Below are positions 1 to 6,878 of a stretch of 11,643 bases of DNA, piece by piece; the stretch's first letter is position 1; each line of letters starts with the position of its first letter. The translations under genes and the position numbers were made by a program. Source of the DNA: Bacillota bacterium (lineage in GTDB: Bacteria > Bacillota > Clostridia > Oscillospirales > Oscillospiraceae); the NCBI GenBank assembly GCA_029777215.1, contig JAKOSQ010000137.1:1-11643 (forward strand), given 5' to 3'. The notes under the pieces are model-generated. The model was not told the DNA's origin and did no database searches. It saw only the letters and a program-made list of their open reading frames with translations.

Positions 1-1
1 C

Positions 2-238
2 GAAGTCCTCTCCGTTGGCGAAGCGGTCGACGCGAAGATTACGGCCATCGACACCGACAAGCAGAAGATCTCCCTGAGCATCCGCGCCCTTCTCGAGCCG
101 GAAGCCAGACCGGAGCGCGAGCATGAGGACCGCCGCGAGCAGCGCAACAGCCAGCCCCAGGGCGACGCGGTCGTCTATGAGATCGACGCCAACGGCGAAG
201 CCAAGGGTCAGGCCCCCGATCACGAGGTCACGGAGTAA
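2..238 (+). CDS. C-terminal end of an S1-domain RNA-binding protein (partial)
   Basis: Only the last 78 codons are present; the gene enters from the left edge and stops at TAA 236-238. The first ~28 residues look like the last strands of an S1 (OB-fold) domain: a VGEAVDAKI segment, then DTDKQKISLSIRAL, the usual closing strand of S1 repeats. After it comes a charged, probably disordered tail rich in Glu, Arg and Gln, as is common at the end of clostridial S1 proteins. S1 domains bind single-stranded RNA. The protein could be a ribosomal protein S1 homologue, or the S1 part of an IspH-S1 fusion known in Clostridia. The latter would suit the ispD-ispF genes downstream, but the part that would decide is outside the window. 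The gene ends at a clear terminator, so it closes its own transcription unit. Confidence 0.75.
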   Translation, partial: EVLSVGEAVDAKITAIDTDKQKISLSIRALLEPEARPEREHEDRREQRNSQPQGDAVVYEIDANGEAKGQAPDHEVTE

Positions 239-258
239 GCTCCAAATTAGCTTTATCG

Positions 259-292
259 CCCCGGCTGCGTAAAAGCGGCCGGGGTCTCTTTA
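259..292 (+). terminator. Intrinsic terminator after the S1-domain gene
   Basis: A 10-base-pair stem (259-268 with 275-284, one G-T wobble) encloses the six-base loop gtaaaa. It is followed by the T-rich tail tctcttta. It lies 20 bases after the stop codon and separates the S1 gene from carD. Confidence 0.85.
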
Positions 293-365
293 TGTCGGCA
301 TTTTTCTGAATTTTCCGCGAAAGTTGCGAAAATTTATTGTTCAGATTTATTTTCTCGCAATATCC

Positions 366-394
366 TTGCTAATTTTTGAAATTTCGTGTATAAT
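366..394 (+). promoter_or_regulatory. Sigma-A-type promoter of carD
   Basis: The -35 box TTGCTA (366-371, 4 of 6 consensus) and the perfect -10 box TATAAT (389-394) are separated by exactly 17 bases, inside an AT-rich island. Transcription would start near 400-402, giving a leader of about 40 bases before carD. No operator-like repeat is evident. Confidence 0.8.
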
Positions 395-441
395 TAATAA
401 TATTAAAACATAAACTAAGCATTTTGACGGGAGGGATCGTT

Positions 442-918
442 TTGTTCAGCGTTGGAGACAGGATCGCGCACCCCATGCACGGTGCGGGAGTGATTGACAG
501 CATCGTCAAACGCAAGGTTGACGGCGCGGAGAAAGACTACTATGTCATGAAACTTCCCGTCGGCGACATGCAGGTCATGATTCCGGTCGAGTCCACTGAT
601 GTTATCGGCGTCCGGCCGATCATTCAGCCGGCCGAAGCGGAAAACATTTTGAAATCCATCTCCTCGCTGGAGATCAATATGAACACGAACTGGAACAAGC
701 GCTATCGGGAAAACATGATGAAGATTAAAAGCGGGAACCTCCTTGAGGTCGCATCCGTCATAAAAGGCCTGATGCTCCGCGACACGGACAAGGGGCTTTC
801 TACCGGCGAGCGGAAAATGCTCCACTCCGCCAAGCAGATCTTCATTTCCGAGATCGTTTTGTCCGAGAGCGCGAGCTACGAGGAAGTCGAAAAGCGGCTG
901 GACCTCGCAGTCTCCTAA
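442..918 (+). CDS. carD: CarD/CdnL family RNA polymerase-binding transcriptional regulator
   Basis: A 158-residue CarD-family protein, normal length for the family. Known members bind the RNA polymerase beta subunit through an N-terminal Tudor-like (RID) domain and stabilise open promoter complexes through a helical C-terminal domain. Here residues 1-60 (FSVGDRIAHPMHGAGVI, then KLPVGDMQVMIP) are the RID domain. Residues 80-158 are the helical part, with W84 in NWNKRYREN matching the conserved Trp that wedges into the -10 upstream edge in mycobacterial and Thermus CarD, and the conserved GLSTGERKML stretch. I chose TTG 442: GGGAGGG at 429-435 sits six bases before it, and homologues begin with this FSVGD-type segment. 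An upstream TTG at 424 would read through the ribosome binding site. The gene has its own promoter and terminator, so it is probably monocistronic. Confidence 0.92.
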   Translation: MFSVGDRIAHPMHGAGVIDSIVKRKVDGAEKDYYVMKLPVGDMQVMIPVESTDVIGVRPIIQPAEAENILKSISSLEINMNTNWNKRYRENMMKIKSGNLLEVASVIKGLMLRDTDKGLSTGERKMLHSAKQIFISEIVLSESASYEEVEKRLDLAVS

Positions 919-930
919 AATTGCACTTCA

Positions 931-975
931 GGCGGCGTCGGCGCGCGCAAATCAGCGCCGGCGTGGCCTTTTTTT
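931..975 (+). terminator. Intrinsic terminator after carD
   Basis: A GC-rich stem pairs 931-944 with 955-968 (14 positions, one mismatch, two wobbles) around a 10-base loop. Seven T residues (969-975) follow directly. It begins 12 bases after the carD stop. ispD starts only 38 bases later. Confidence 0.88.
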
Positions 976-1013
976 GATTTTCAAGGCATTTTTCAAAACG
1001 GAGGTCTGTAAAA

Positions 1014-1730
1014 ATGAGCCTGTTTCAAAAAAAAGGTGAGGAATTTAACTGCTCTGTCGTGGTCGTTGCGGCCGGCTCGTCCGAGCGCTTCGGCAGCGAC
1101 AAGCTCTTTGCGCTGCTCGACGGCGAGCCCGTCCTTGCGCGCACGATCTCGGTGTTCGAGACCTGCGAGTCCGTCTCCGAGATTGTCGTCGTCGCGCCGC
1201 GGGACGGCCTTCTCAAAATCGCGGAGCTTTGCGACCGCTGCGGCTTCGGGAAAGTCGCGAAGGTCGTTGTCGGGGGTGACACGCGCGTCGAGTCCGCGCT
1301 CAGCGGTGTGTCCGAAACAAACCGCCGCGCTAAGCTCATCGCCATCCATGACGGCGCGCGTCCCCTCGTGACGCGGCAGATCGTCGAGGACGCGATCGAC
1401 GGCGCGCGCTGGTATCACGCCGCCGTTCCGGCGATCCCCGCGCGGGACACCGTGAAGCTCGCGGAAAAGGACATCGTCACCGAAACGCCGCCGCGCAAAA
1501 CCGCTTTCTGCGCGCAAACGCCGCAGGTCTTCGATCCGGCGCTCATCAAAGGCGCGCTCACGAACGCCCTGCAAAAGGACCTTCCCGTGACGGACGACGC
1601 CTCGGCGCTCGAAGCGCTCGGTTACCCCGTGCACCTCACTGCCGGCAGCGAGGAGAACATCAAGATCACGACCCCGCTTGACCTGAGCTTTGCCGAGGCG
1701 ATTCTCGCCGCGCGGAAGGAGCGCGTATGA
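1014..1730 (+). CDS. ispD: 2-C-methyl-D-erythritol 4-phosphate cytidylyltransferase
   Basis: Cytosolic enzyme of the MEP isoprenoid pathway; it joins CTP and 2-C-methyl-D-erythritol 4-phosphate to make CDP-methylerythritol and pyrophosphate. The 238-residue length fits the family. The nucleotidyltransferase signature [12 protein letters not shown] spans residues 19-30, with R25 and K30 in the places of the catalytic Arg and Lys. Further hallmarks are VGGDTR (86-91), HDGARPL (112-118), AVP (137-139) with DTVK (145-148), QTPQVF (168-173), TDDAS (193-197) and NIKITTP (215-221). The start is ATG 1014 with GGAGG at 1000-1004. Its stop overlaps the ispF start (ATGA), so the two are translationally coupled. 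No promoter is visible between the carD terminator and this gene. Confidence 0.96.
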   Translation: MSLFQKKGEEFNCSVVVVAAGSSERFGSDKLFALLDGEPVLARTISVFETCESVSEIVVVAPRDGLLKIAELCDRCGFGKVAKVVVGGDTRVESALSGVSETNRRAKLIAIHDGARPLVTRQIVEDAIDGARWYHAAVPAIPARDTVKLAEKDIVTETPPRKTAFCAQTPQVFDPALIKGALTNALQKDLPVTDDASALEALGYPVHLTAGSEENIKITTPLDLSFAEAILAARKERV

Positions 1731-2194
1731 GGATCGGTCAGGGTTACGACGTCCACCGCCTCGTCGAGGGCAGAAGACTGATCCTCGGCGGCGTGGAAAT
1801 TCCGTATGAAAAGGGCCTGCTCGGCCACTCGGACGCGGACGTTCTCGTCCACGCGCTCATGGACGCCCTGCTCGGCGCGGCCGCGCTCGGGGACATCGGC
1901 AAGCTCTTTCCGGACAGCGATCCGGCTTACGAGGGTGCGGACAGCCTCGCGCTGCTGAAGATCGTCGCCGGGCGCGTGCGCGAAGCGGGCTTGGAGATCG
2001 AAAATGTCGACGCGACCGTGCTCGCCCAGGCGCCGAAGCTCGCGCCGCACATTCTGCAGATGCGCGGGAACATCGCCGCCGCGCTCTGCGTCGACCCCGG
2101 ACAGGTCAGCGTCAAGGCGACGACCGAGGAGGGCCTCGGCTTCACCGGCAGGGGAGAGGGCATCGCCGCCCAGGCCGTCGCGCTGCTGCGCTGA
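1727..2194 (+). CDS. ispF: 2-C-methyl-D-erythritol 2,4-cyclodiphosphate synthase
   Basis: Enzyme of the MEP pathway that cyclises CDP-methylerythritol 2-phosphate to methylerythritol 2,4-cyclodiphosphate with release of CMP; known members are trimers with zinc in the active site. The 155-residue length is typical. Zinc ligands D8 and H10 (GYDVH) and H42 are in place, as are H34 in GHSDAD and the nucleotide-binding [15 protein letters not shown] stretch (131-145). Numbering matches E. coli IspF closely. It starts at ATG 1727, overlapping the ispD stop by four bases. Together with ispD it covers two non-consecutive pathway steps; the intervening kinase IspE is not in the window. Confidence 0.97.
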   Translation: MRIGQGYDVHRLVEGRRLILGGVEIPYEKGLLGHSDADVLVHALMDALLGAAALGDIGKLFPDSDPAYEGADSLALLKIVAGRVREAGLEIENVDATVLAQAPKLAPHILQMRGNIAAALCVDPGQVSVKATTEEGLGFTGRGEGIAAQAVALLR

Positions 2195-2214
2195 GCACAG
2201 GTAAAAAACGGCCC

Positions 2215-2248
2215 CGCGCGCAGCTTGCGCTGAACTTTGCGCCGCGCG
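2215..2248 (+). other. GC-rich inverted repeat after ispF, no T-tract
   Basis: CGCGCG at 2215-2220 can pair with CGCGCG at 2243-2248. A small inner hairpin CAGC-ttgc-GCTG (2221-2232) stacks next to it. There is no run of T afterwards, so it does not look like an intrinsic terminator. It may protect the 3' end of the ispDF mRNA or mean nothing. Confidence 0.3.
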
Positions 2249-2259
2249 AAGCATAGAAT
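2231..2259 (+). promoter_or_regulatory. Weak candidate promoter before the DUF3343 gene
   Basis: A -10-like TAGAAT (2254-2259, 5 of 6) has only a poor -35 match (TGAACT, 2231-2236) at 17-base spacing. If real, transcription would begin near 2266, just where the foldable leader begins. Otherwise the downstream genes depend on read-through from ispDF. Confidence 0.3.
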
Positions 2260-2265
2260 GGTTCA

Positions 2266-2310
2266 GACCGGTACCCGGCACGTCCGTTGCCAGCGGTTAA
2301 TCCGCCGGTC
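2266..2310 (+). other. Possible three-way-junction leader before the DUF3343 gene
   Basis: Three short helices nest without conflict. The closing stem is GACCG 2266-2270 with CGGTC 2306-2310. Inside it, GGCA 2277-2280 pairs with TGCC 2288-2291, and GCGG 2293-2296 pairs with CCGC 2302-2305. The ribosome binding site begins at the next base (2311). The layout resembles a small structured 5' leader. The helices are only 4-5 pairs long and the region is GC-rich, so chance is a serious alternative. I do not recognise a known riboswitch. Confidence 0.3.
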
Positions 2311-2325
2311 GGAAGGAACATTTCT

Positions 2326-2593
2326 ATGCTTCATTATCTTCTCATGTGCCGCTCGCTGACCTACGCGCAGCGCGCCGCCCGCGCGCTCGAGCGCATCGGC
2401 GTGACGGCGGTCATCACCAAGGCGCCGAAGAGTGTCTCGAAGCAGGGCTGTGGCTACTGCGTGAAGGTCTCCGAAAAGAATCTCGCGAAGTCGCTGACCG
2501 CGCTGCGGGATGCCGGGCTCGGGCCGAGCCGCATCTTTGTCGCGGCGGCGGACGGCAGTCTCAGCGAGGTGAATGCTCCGGGATCTATCTTGA
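2326..2593 (+). CDS. DUF3343 domain protein (putative Se/S carrier-like), 3' end frameshifted
   Basis: A small protein beginning MLHYLLMCRSLTYAQRA, with a GCGYCVKV motif around residue 44, as expected for the DUF3343 family (described in Pfam, as I recall, as putative selenium/sulfur carrier-like). The two Cys of CGYC are candidate carriers of a persulfide or selenium; this role is unproven for the family. ATG 2326 is chosen because GGAAGGA at 2311-2317 lies eight bases upstream and the domain begins there. As read, the frame does not stop after the domain but runs on, out of frame, through the desulfurase to 3624. If one G of GGG 2580-2582 is removed, it ends at TGA 2591-2593, giving 88 residues, a normal length. 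The coordinates given assume that correction. The partner desulfurase overlaps its end. Confidence 0.75.
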
Positions 2594-3701
2594 CAGTGCC
2601 GCCACCACCCTGCAGAAGCCGCGAAGTGTGCCCGCCGCCGTCGCCCACGCGATCACGACGATGGCCAGCCCTGGCCGGGGCTGTCACGCCCCGGCCATGC
2701 GCGCGGCGGACACGGTCCTCAACTGCCGCGAGCTTCTCGCGGACTTCTTTAACGTCCCCTCGCCGGAGCAGGTCGTTTTCACCTGCAACGCGACCCACGC
2801 GCTCAACATTGCGATCCGCTCGCTCGTCTCGCCCGGGGACCGCGTCGTCGTCTCGGGCTATGAGCACAACAGCGTTACCCGACCGCTTTACGACCTCGGG
2901 GCGGACGTGGTCGTCGCGCGCTCGCCGCTCTTCGATCAGGGCGCGGCGGTCGAGGCCTTTCGCGCGGCGCTGCCCGGGGCAAGGTGCGCCGTGTGCACGC
3001 ATGTTTCAAATGTCTTCGGCTTCATTCTGCCGATTGAAAAGATCGCGGCGCTCTGCCGCGAGACCGGCGTGCCGCTCATCATCGACGCCTCGCAGTCGGC
3101 GGGCACGCTCCCGCTCAACTTCACCGCGCTGGGCGCAGACTTCATCGCCATGCCCGGTCACAAGGGCCTGCTCGGCCCGCAGGGCACGGGCGTTCTGCTC
3201 TGCAAAAACTTGGGCAAGCCGCTTTTGTGCGGCGGGACCGGCAGCAACAGCGCGCTGCCCGGCATGCCCGACTTTCTCCCGGACCGGCTCGAAGCCGGGA
3301 CCCACAACGTTGCGGGCATTGCGGGGCTGTACGCGGGCGTCCGCTACCTCACCGCGCTGCCGGCCGGCGCCGTGCTCGCGCATGAACAGGCGCTGCTGGC
3401 GGATTTCGCGCAGCGGGCTGCGCTTCTGCCGGAGCTCACGCTGTTTTACGACGGCGGCAGGGGAGCCCAGAGCGGGGTCTTGTCCCTTTGCAGCGCGCAC
3501 ATGGACGCCGACCGTCTCGCCGAAAAGCTCGGGGACGCGGACGTGTGCGTCCGCGCGGGCCTGCACTGCGCCCCGACGGCGCACGAGACCGTTGGCACGC
3601 TCGAGCAGGGGACCGTGCGCCTGAGCTTTTCCCCCTTCAACACGGTGGGGGAGACGCGGCGCGCGGCGGCGATCTTCAAAAAAGTTTTGTCTGAGCCTTA
3701 A
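2573..3701 (+). CDS. Cysteine desulfurase family protein (class V aminotransferase fold), 5' end frameshifted
   Basis: PLP enzyme of the cysteine desulfurase/selenocysteine lyase family, which removes sulfur (or selenium) from cysteine-type substrates as an enzyme-bound persulfide. Family marks, numbered from the corrected start: IYLDSAATT (4-12), YEHNSV, DASQSAG from D171 (PLP ring aspartate), GHKG with K197 as the PLP lysine, RLEAGTHNVAGIAGL typical of the EGA subtype (TIGR01977), and RAGLHCAP with C332 as the likely catalytic Cys. The body is fully open and intact to TAA 3699-3701. The start is the problem: in this frame no ATG, GTG or TTG exists between 2349 and IYLDS at 2583. ATG 2573 is one base out of frame; deleting one G of 2580-2582 makes it MLRIYLDSAATT, about 375 residues. 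Its spacing from GAGGTG (2566-2571) is very short, so coupling to the DUF3343 gene or an in-frame fusion with it is possible. Confidence 0.85.
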
Positions 3702-3718
3702 AAAAAGACAATATGCGT

Positions 3719-3747
3719 TTGCCATTTGCGGCAATGTATTATATAAT
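3719..3747 (+). promoter_or_regulatory. Sigma-A-type promoter of the cdaA operon
   Basis: TTGCCA (3719-3724, 5 of 6) and a perfect TATAAT (3742-3747) are 17 bases apart, the best promoter in the window. The -35 box is the left arm of an inverted repeat, TTGCC (3719-3723) and GGCAA (3730-3734), which could be an operator. The start would fall near 3754, leaving a ~75-base leader. That leader holds a short inverted repeat, TCCCG and CGGGA (about 3779-3804), with no clear terminator tail. Confidence 0.85.
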
Positions 3748-3828
3748 AATTTTGTATGAGTATATTTTCGGAAGTCCATCCCGATTTTCCCGCCGGTTCC
3801 GGGACATTCTTTTCACTCAGAGGGTCTT

Positions 3829-4695
3829 ATGGAGCAGTTTGATACTTCGATCAACAGGTCGATCCACTACCTGATGTCGGCGCGCATTTCAGATATCATC
3901 GATATCCTCATTGTCGCGTACCTCATCTACAAGGTGATCGGCCTGCTCAGAAAGACAAATTCAAATAAGCTCGCGATGGGCGTCTTCATCGTCTTTCTCG
4001 CACTCTGGATCTCAGACTGGTGCGATCTCACGATGCTGCACTTCATCCTCGCCAAAACGGTCGAGGTCGGTTTTCTTGCGCTCATCATCCTCTTCCAACC
4101 AGAGCTCCGCCGTCTGCTCGAGCGCTTCGGCAACCGCGGCCTCATCTTCTTCCTCGGCGGGGACGCGCCTGTGCAGGCGATGGAGACCGCCATCACGCAG
4201 ACGGTGCTCGCTTGCACCGCGATGTCCGAGAGCCGCACCGGCGCGCTGATCGTCTTCGAGCGCGTCAACAAGCTCGACAGCCAGATCTCCACCGGCACCG
4301 TCGTCAACTCCGACACGACTGCGGAGCTCCTCAAAAATATCTTCTACGACAAAGCGCCGCTGCATGACGGCGCGGTCATCATCACCGAGGGCCGCATCAT
4401 GGCCGCCGGCTGCATGCTTCCACTGTCCAACAACCAGAACATCAGCCGCGATCTTGGCATGCGCCACCGCGCGGGCATCGGCATGAGCGAGCATTCGGAC
4501 GCCGTCGTCGCCATTGTCTCGGAGGAGACCGGCGCGATCTCCGTCGCGATCGACGGCATGCTCAAGCGCCACCTGACGCCGGAGACCTTTGAAAAAATCC
4601 TTCGCAACGATCTCATCATCGAGGACAAGCTCGAAGACGAGAGCAAACCGTCGAAGCTCAAATCAGTCTTCAAGAGGAACCAGAAGAATGGATAA
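3829..4695 (+). CDS. cdaA: Diadenylate cyclase (c-di-AMP synthase), membrane-bound
   Basis: Makes the second messenger cyclic di-AMP from two ATP. In Firmicutes c-di-AMP controls potassium and osmolyte transport and cell-wall stability. The 288 residues start with three hydrophobic membrane segments (about 22-40, 47-62 and 70-90), then the ILFQPELRRLLE linker, then the cytoplasmic DAC domain (about 110-250). Both catalytic signatures are present: DGA at 180-182 and RHR at 212-214, followed by AGIGMSE. A charged tail (260-288) follows. The start is ATG 3829, with AGAGGG a few bases upstream. Its last eight bases overlap cdaR. It heads the long operon behind its own strong promoter. Confidence 0.96.
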   Translation: MEQFDTSINRSIHYLMSARISDIIDILIVAYLIYKVIGLLRKTNSNKLAMGVFIVFLALWISDWCDLTMLHFILAKTVEVGFLALIILFQPELRRLLERFGNRGLIFFLGGDAPVQAMETAITQTVLACTAMSESRTGALIVFERVNKLDSQISTGTVVNSDTTAELLKNIFYDKAPLHDGAVIITEGRIMAAGCMLPLSNNQNISRDLGMRHRAGIGMSEHSDAVVAIVSEETGAISVAIDGMLKRHLTPETFEKILRNDLIIEDKLEDESKPSKLKSVFKRNQKNG

Positions 4696-5935
4696 GCGAA
4701 AAGCAAAGCATACGCTTTGGGACAGCAGAATATTCTGGGCCTTCGTTTCTCTCCTCGCCTCCGTTCTCCTCTGGGTCTACGTCACGACGACGCAGGGAGA
4801 CGTGATCGAGCAGACCTACGAGGGCGTCAGCGTTGTTTTCAACGGCGAGGACGTGCTGCGCGAAAACGAGGGGCTGGTCGTCGCGAACATCAGCTCGAAC
4901 ACGGTCAGCGTCCGCATCCGGGCAACGCGGCGCGAGCTCTCGAAGCTCAGCAGCTCCAACATCGTCGCCTATGTGGACGTCTCGAAGTTCACTGCCGAGG
5001 GCATGTACAACCAGTCCGTATCGGTGCAGTTCCCGCTCGGGAGCAACACCGGCAGCATCAGCGTCACGGCGATGACGCCGAAGAGTGTCTCCTTCAACCT
5101 CGTCAAAACCAGCGTCCGCAGCTTTGAGGTCAGCGGCAAGTTCACCGGCACGGTCGCGGAGGGCTTCGCGGCGCAGCCGCTGCAGTTCAGTCCGTCGTCG
5201 ATCACGCTCGACGGACCGGAGAGCGATCTCGAGCGCGTGGCTTATGTCTGGGCGGAGGTCAGCGGCGAGAACGTCAGCAAGACCATCACGGCCAGCACCC
5301 CCTACAAGCTCATGGACGCCAACGGCAAGGAGCTCAAGCTCCCGAACGTGACCGCGAACCCGCAGACCGTCTCCGTCACCATCCCTGTCACCGCGACGAA
5401 GGAGATCCCGCTCACGGTCGACCTCGCGGAGGGCGGCGGCGCGACGGCTGAGGACGTCAAGATCACCTGCGACCCCGCCACGATCACGGTCGCCGGCGAC
5501 GCGGACACCCTCGCGGGCCTCAACAAAATTTCGCTCGGCACCGTCGATCTGAGCTCCTTTGCGCAGACCTTTGAGGACAGCTTCAAGATCGTCCTCGACA
5601 ACGGCATTACCAATGTCACAGGTATCACGAGCGCGAAGGTGACCATTGAGATCGTTGGGCTTGAAACGCGGAAATACAGCGTCACGAACCTCTCGCTCGT
5701 CAACACGCCGGACGGGAAGACCGCCTCGATCGTCACGGAAAACGTCGAGGTGACCCTGCGCGGCACCGCGCAGCAGCTCGACAGCGTGCAGGCCAACAAC
5801 ATCCGGGTCGTTGCCGATCTCTCCGGGCTCGGCACCACGACCGGCGTGTTCGAGCCGCCGGCCAGAGTCTATATCGACGGCGTCACAGGCGTCGGCGCGA
5901 TCGGAAATTACACCTTCTATGTGCGTCTGACATAG
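4688..5935 (+). CDS. cdaR: YbbR-domain regulator of diadenylate cyclase
   Basis: A 415-residue CdaR (YbbR) protein, known in Bacillus and Listeria to bind CdaA at the membrane and tune c-di-AMP production. One membrane segment lies at about 15-32 after a basic N-terminus (DKRKAKH), so the rest should be outside the cell. The remainder is beta-rich, built of successive YbbR-type repeats of 80-90 residues, visible as recurring segments such as YEGVSVVF, SFEVSGKFTGTVAEGF, EIPLTVDL and RKYSVTNLSL. I chose ATG 4688, eight bases inside cdaA, with AGAGGA at 4673-4678; a longer reading from 4589 would lie wholly within the cdaA coding sequence. In many Firmicutes glmM comes next; here it does not. 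Confidence 0.92.
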   Translation: MDKRKAKHTLWDSRIFWAFVSLLASVLLWVYVTTTQGDVIEQTYEGVSVVFNGEDVLRENEGLVVANISSNTVSVRIRATRRELSKLSSSNIVAYVDVSKFTAEGMYNQSVSVQFPLGSNTGSISVTAMTPKSVSFNLVKTSVRSFEVSGKFTGTVAEGFAAQPLQFSPSSITLDGPESDLERVAYVWAEVSGENVSKTITASTPYKLMDANGKELKLPNVTANPQTVSVTIPVTATKEIPLTVDLAEGGGATAEDVKITCDPATITVAGDADTLAGLNKISLGTVDLSSFAQTFEDSFKIVLDNGITNVTGITSAKVTIEIVGLETRKYSVTNLSLVNTPDGKTASIVTENVEVTLRGTAQQLDSVQANNIRVVADLSGLGTTTGVFEPPARVYIDGVTGVGAIGNYTFYVRLT

Positions 5936-5943
5936 CCATGGGC

Positions 5944-5956
5944 GGGCGATACGCCC
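5944..5956 (+). other. Short hairpin in the cdaR-yicC gap
   Basis: GGGCG-ata-CGCCC forms a five-pair stem with a three-base loop. No T-run follows and no promoter is visible in the 51-base gap, so transcription probably continues from cdaR into yicC. Confidence 0.35.
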
Positions 5957-5986
5957 TCAATTCCAGCGGAAAGGATCGTATTACGA

Positions 5987-6862
5987 ATGAAAAGTATGAC
6001 GGGCTACGGCGGCGCCAAGAGCGTCCAACCGCCCTACAAGCTCTCCGTTGAGCTCAAAAGCGTCAACAACCGCTACCTCGACGCCTCCGTGCGTCTGCCG
6101 CGCAGCTTTCTCTTTGCGGAGGACGCGGTCAAAACTGCGGTGCAGAGCCACATCTCCCGCGGCAAGGTGGACGTCTTCATCAATCTCGAAGCCGACGGCG
6201 GCGACGATACCGCCGTTATCTTCAACGAAGCCCTCGCCGCCGAGTACAAGGCCGCCATCGACAAGATCGGCGACACGCTCGGCATCCGCACGGAGGTCAC
6301 AGCCTACGAGCTCTGCCGATTGCAGGACGTGCTGACCCTCGAAAAAAAGGACCTCGACAAGGACGAGGCCCTCCGCGTCATCCTCGAAACGACCGAGGCC
6401 GCACTCACGGATTTTGACGCCATGCGCGCCCGGGAGGGCCAGAAGATGTTCGACGACATCTCCGCCCGCCTCGACACGATTGAGGCCCACGTCTCCTTTG
6501 TCGAGGAGCGTGCGCCGCAGACCGTCGCGGAATACCGCGAGCGGCTGACGAAAAAAATGCTCGACATCCTCGGCGGCACCCAGCTCGACGAAAACCGCAT
6601 TCTCACCGAGGCCGCGATCTACGCCGATCACATCGCCACCGACGAGGAGACCGTCCGTCTGCGCAGCCACATTTCGCAGATGCGCGGCATGATCGCTTCC
6701 AGGGAGCCGATTGGTCGGAAGCTCGACTTTCTCGTGCAGGAATTCAACCGCGAAACGAACACCATAGGCTCGAAGTGCAACGACGTCGAGATCACGCAGA
6801 CCGTGCTCGACATGAAGTCCGAGATTGAAAAGATCCGCGAACAGGTTCAGAACATCGAATGA
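5987..6862 (+). CDS. yicC: YicC/YloC family endoribonuclease
   Basis: A 291-residue member of the YicC family. E. coli YicC has been reported to be an endoribonuclease acting on small RNAs, and the Bacillus homologue is YloC; the substrate here is unknown. The N-terminus [10 protein letters not shown] and [12 protein letters not shown] (21-32) match the family start (MTGYG, then EVKSVNHRYLD). The conserved C-terminal block [14 protein letters not shown] followed by NTIGSK spans about 243-263. The middle is helical and charged, suggesting coiled-coil character. The start is ATG 5987 with AAGGA at 5971-5975, a slightly long spacing. It is followed after 16 bases by remA, exactly as in Bacillus yloC-remA-gmk. 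Confidence 0.93.
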   Translation: MKSMTGYGGAKSVQPPYKLSVELKSVNNRYLDASVRLPRSFLFAEDAVKTAVQSHISRGKVDVFINLEADGGDDTAVIFNEALAAEYKAAIDKIGDTLGIRTEVTAYELCRLQDVLTLEKKDLDKDEALRVILETTEAALTDFDAMRAREGQKMFDDISARLDTIEAHVSFVEERAPQTVAEYRERLTKKMLDILGGTQLDENRILTEAAIYADHIATDEETVRLRSHISQMRGMIASREPIGRKLDFLVQEFNRETNTIGSKCNDVEITQTVLDMKSEIEKIREQVQNIE

Positions 6863-6878
6863 TTTGGGGGAAATTCCA

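Noticed and set aside
2346..2582. GTG 2346 as the true start of the desulfurase (451 residues)
   Set aside because: The extra ~79 residues are an out-of-frame reading of the DUF3343 gene, with Arg-rich composition and no ribosome binding site. The conserved enzyme begins at IYLDS.
2594..3624. Continuation of the DUF3343 frame through the desulfurase gene
   Set aside because: Past ~2590 the protein becomes Ser/Arg/Pro-rich nonsense, while another frame encodes the conserved desulfurase. It is a by-product of the frame break.
3719..3734. Inverted repeat as the terminator of the desulfurase gene
   Set aside because: The stem is only five pairs, has no T-run after it, and overlaps a near-consensus promoter. 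The end of the desulfurase transcript is therefore unassigned.
3754..3828. c-di-AMP riboswitch in the cdaA leader
   Set aside because: The leader is only about 75 bases and lacks the size and paired architecture of the ydaO-type element. Only one short stem is visible.
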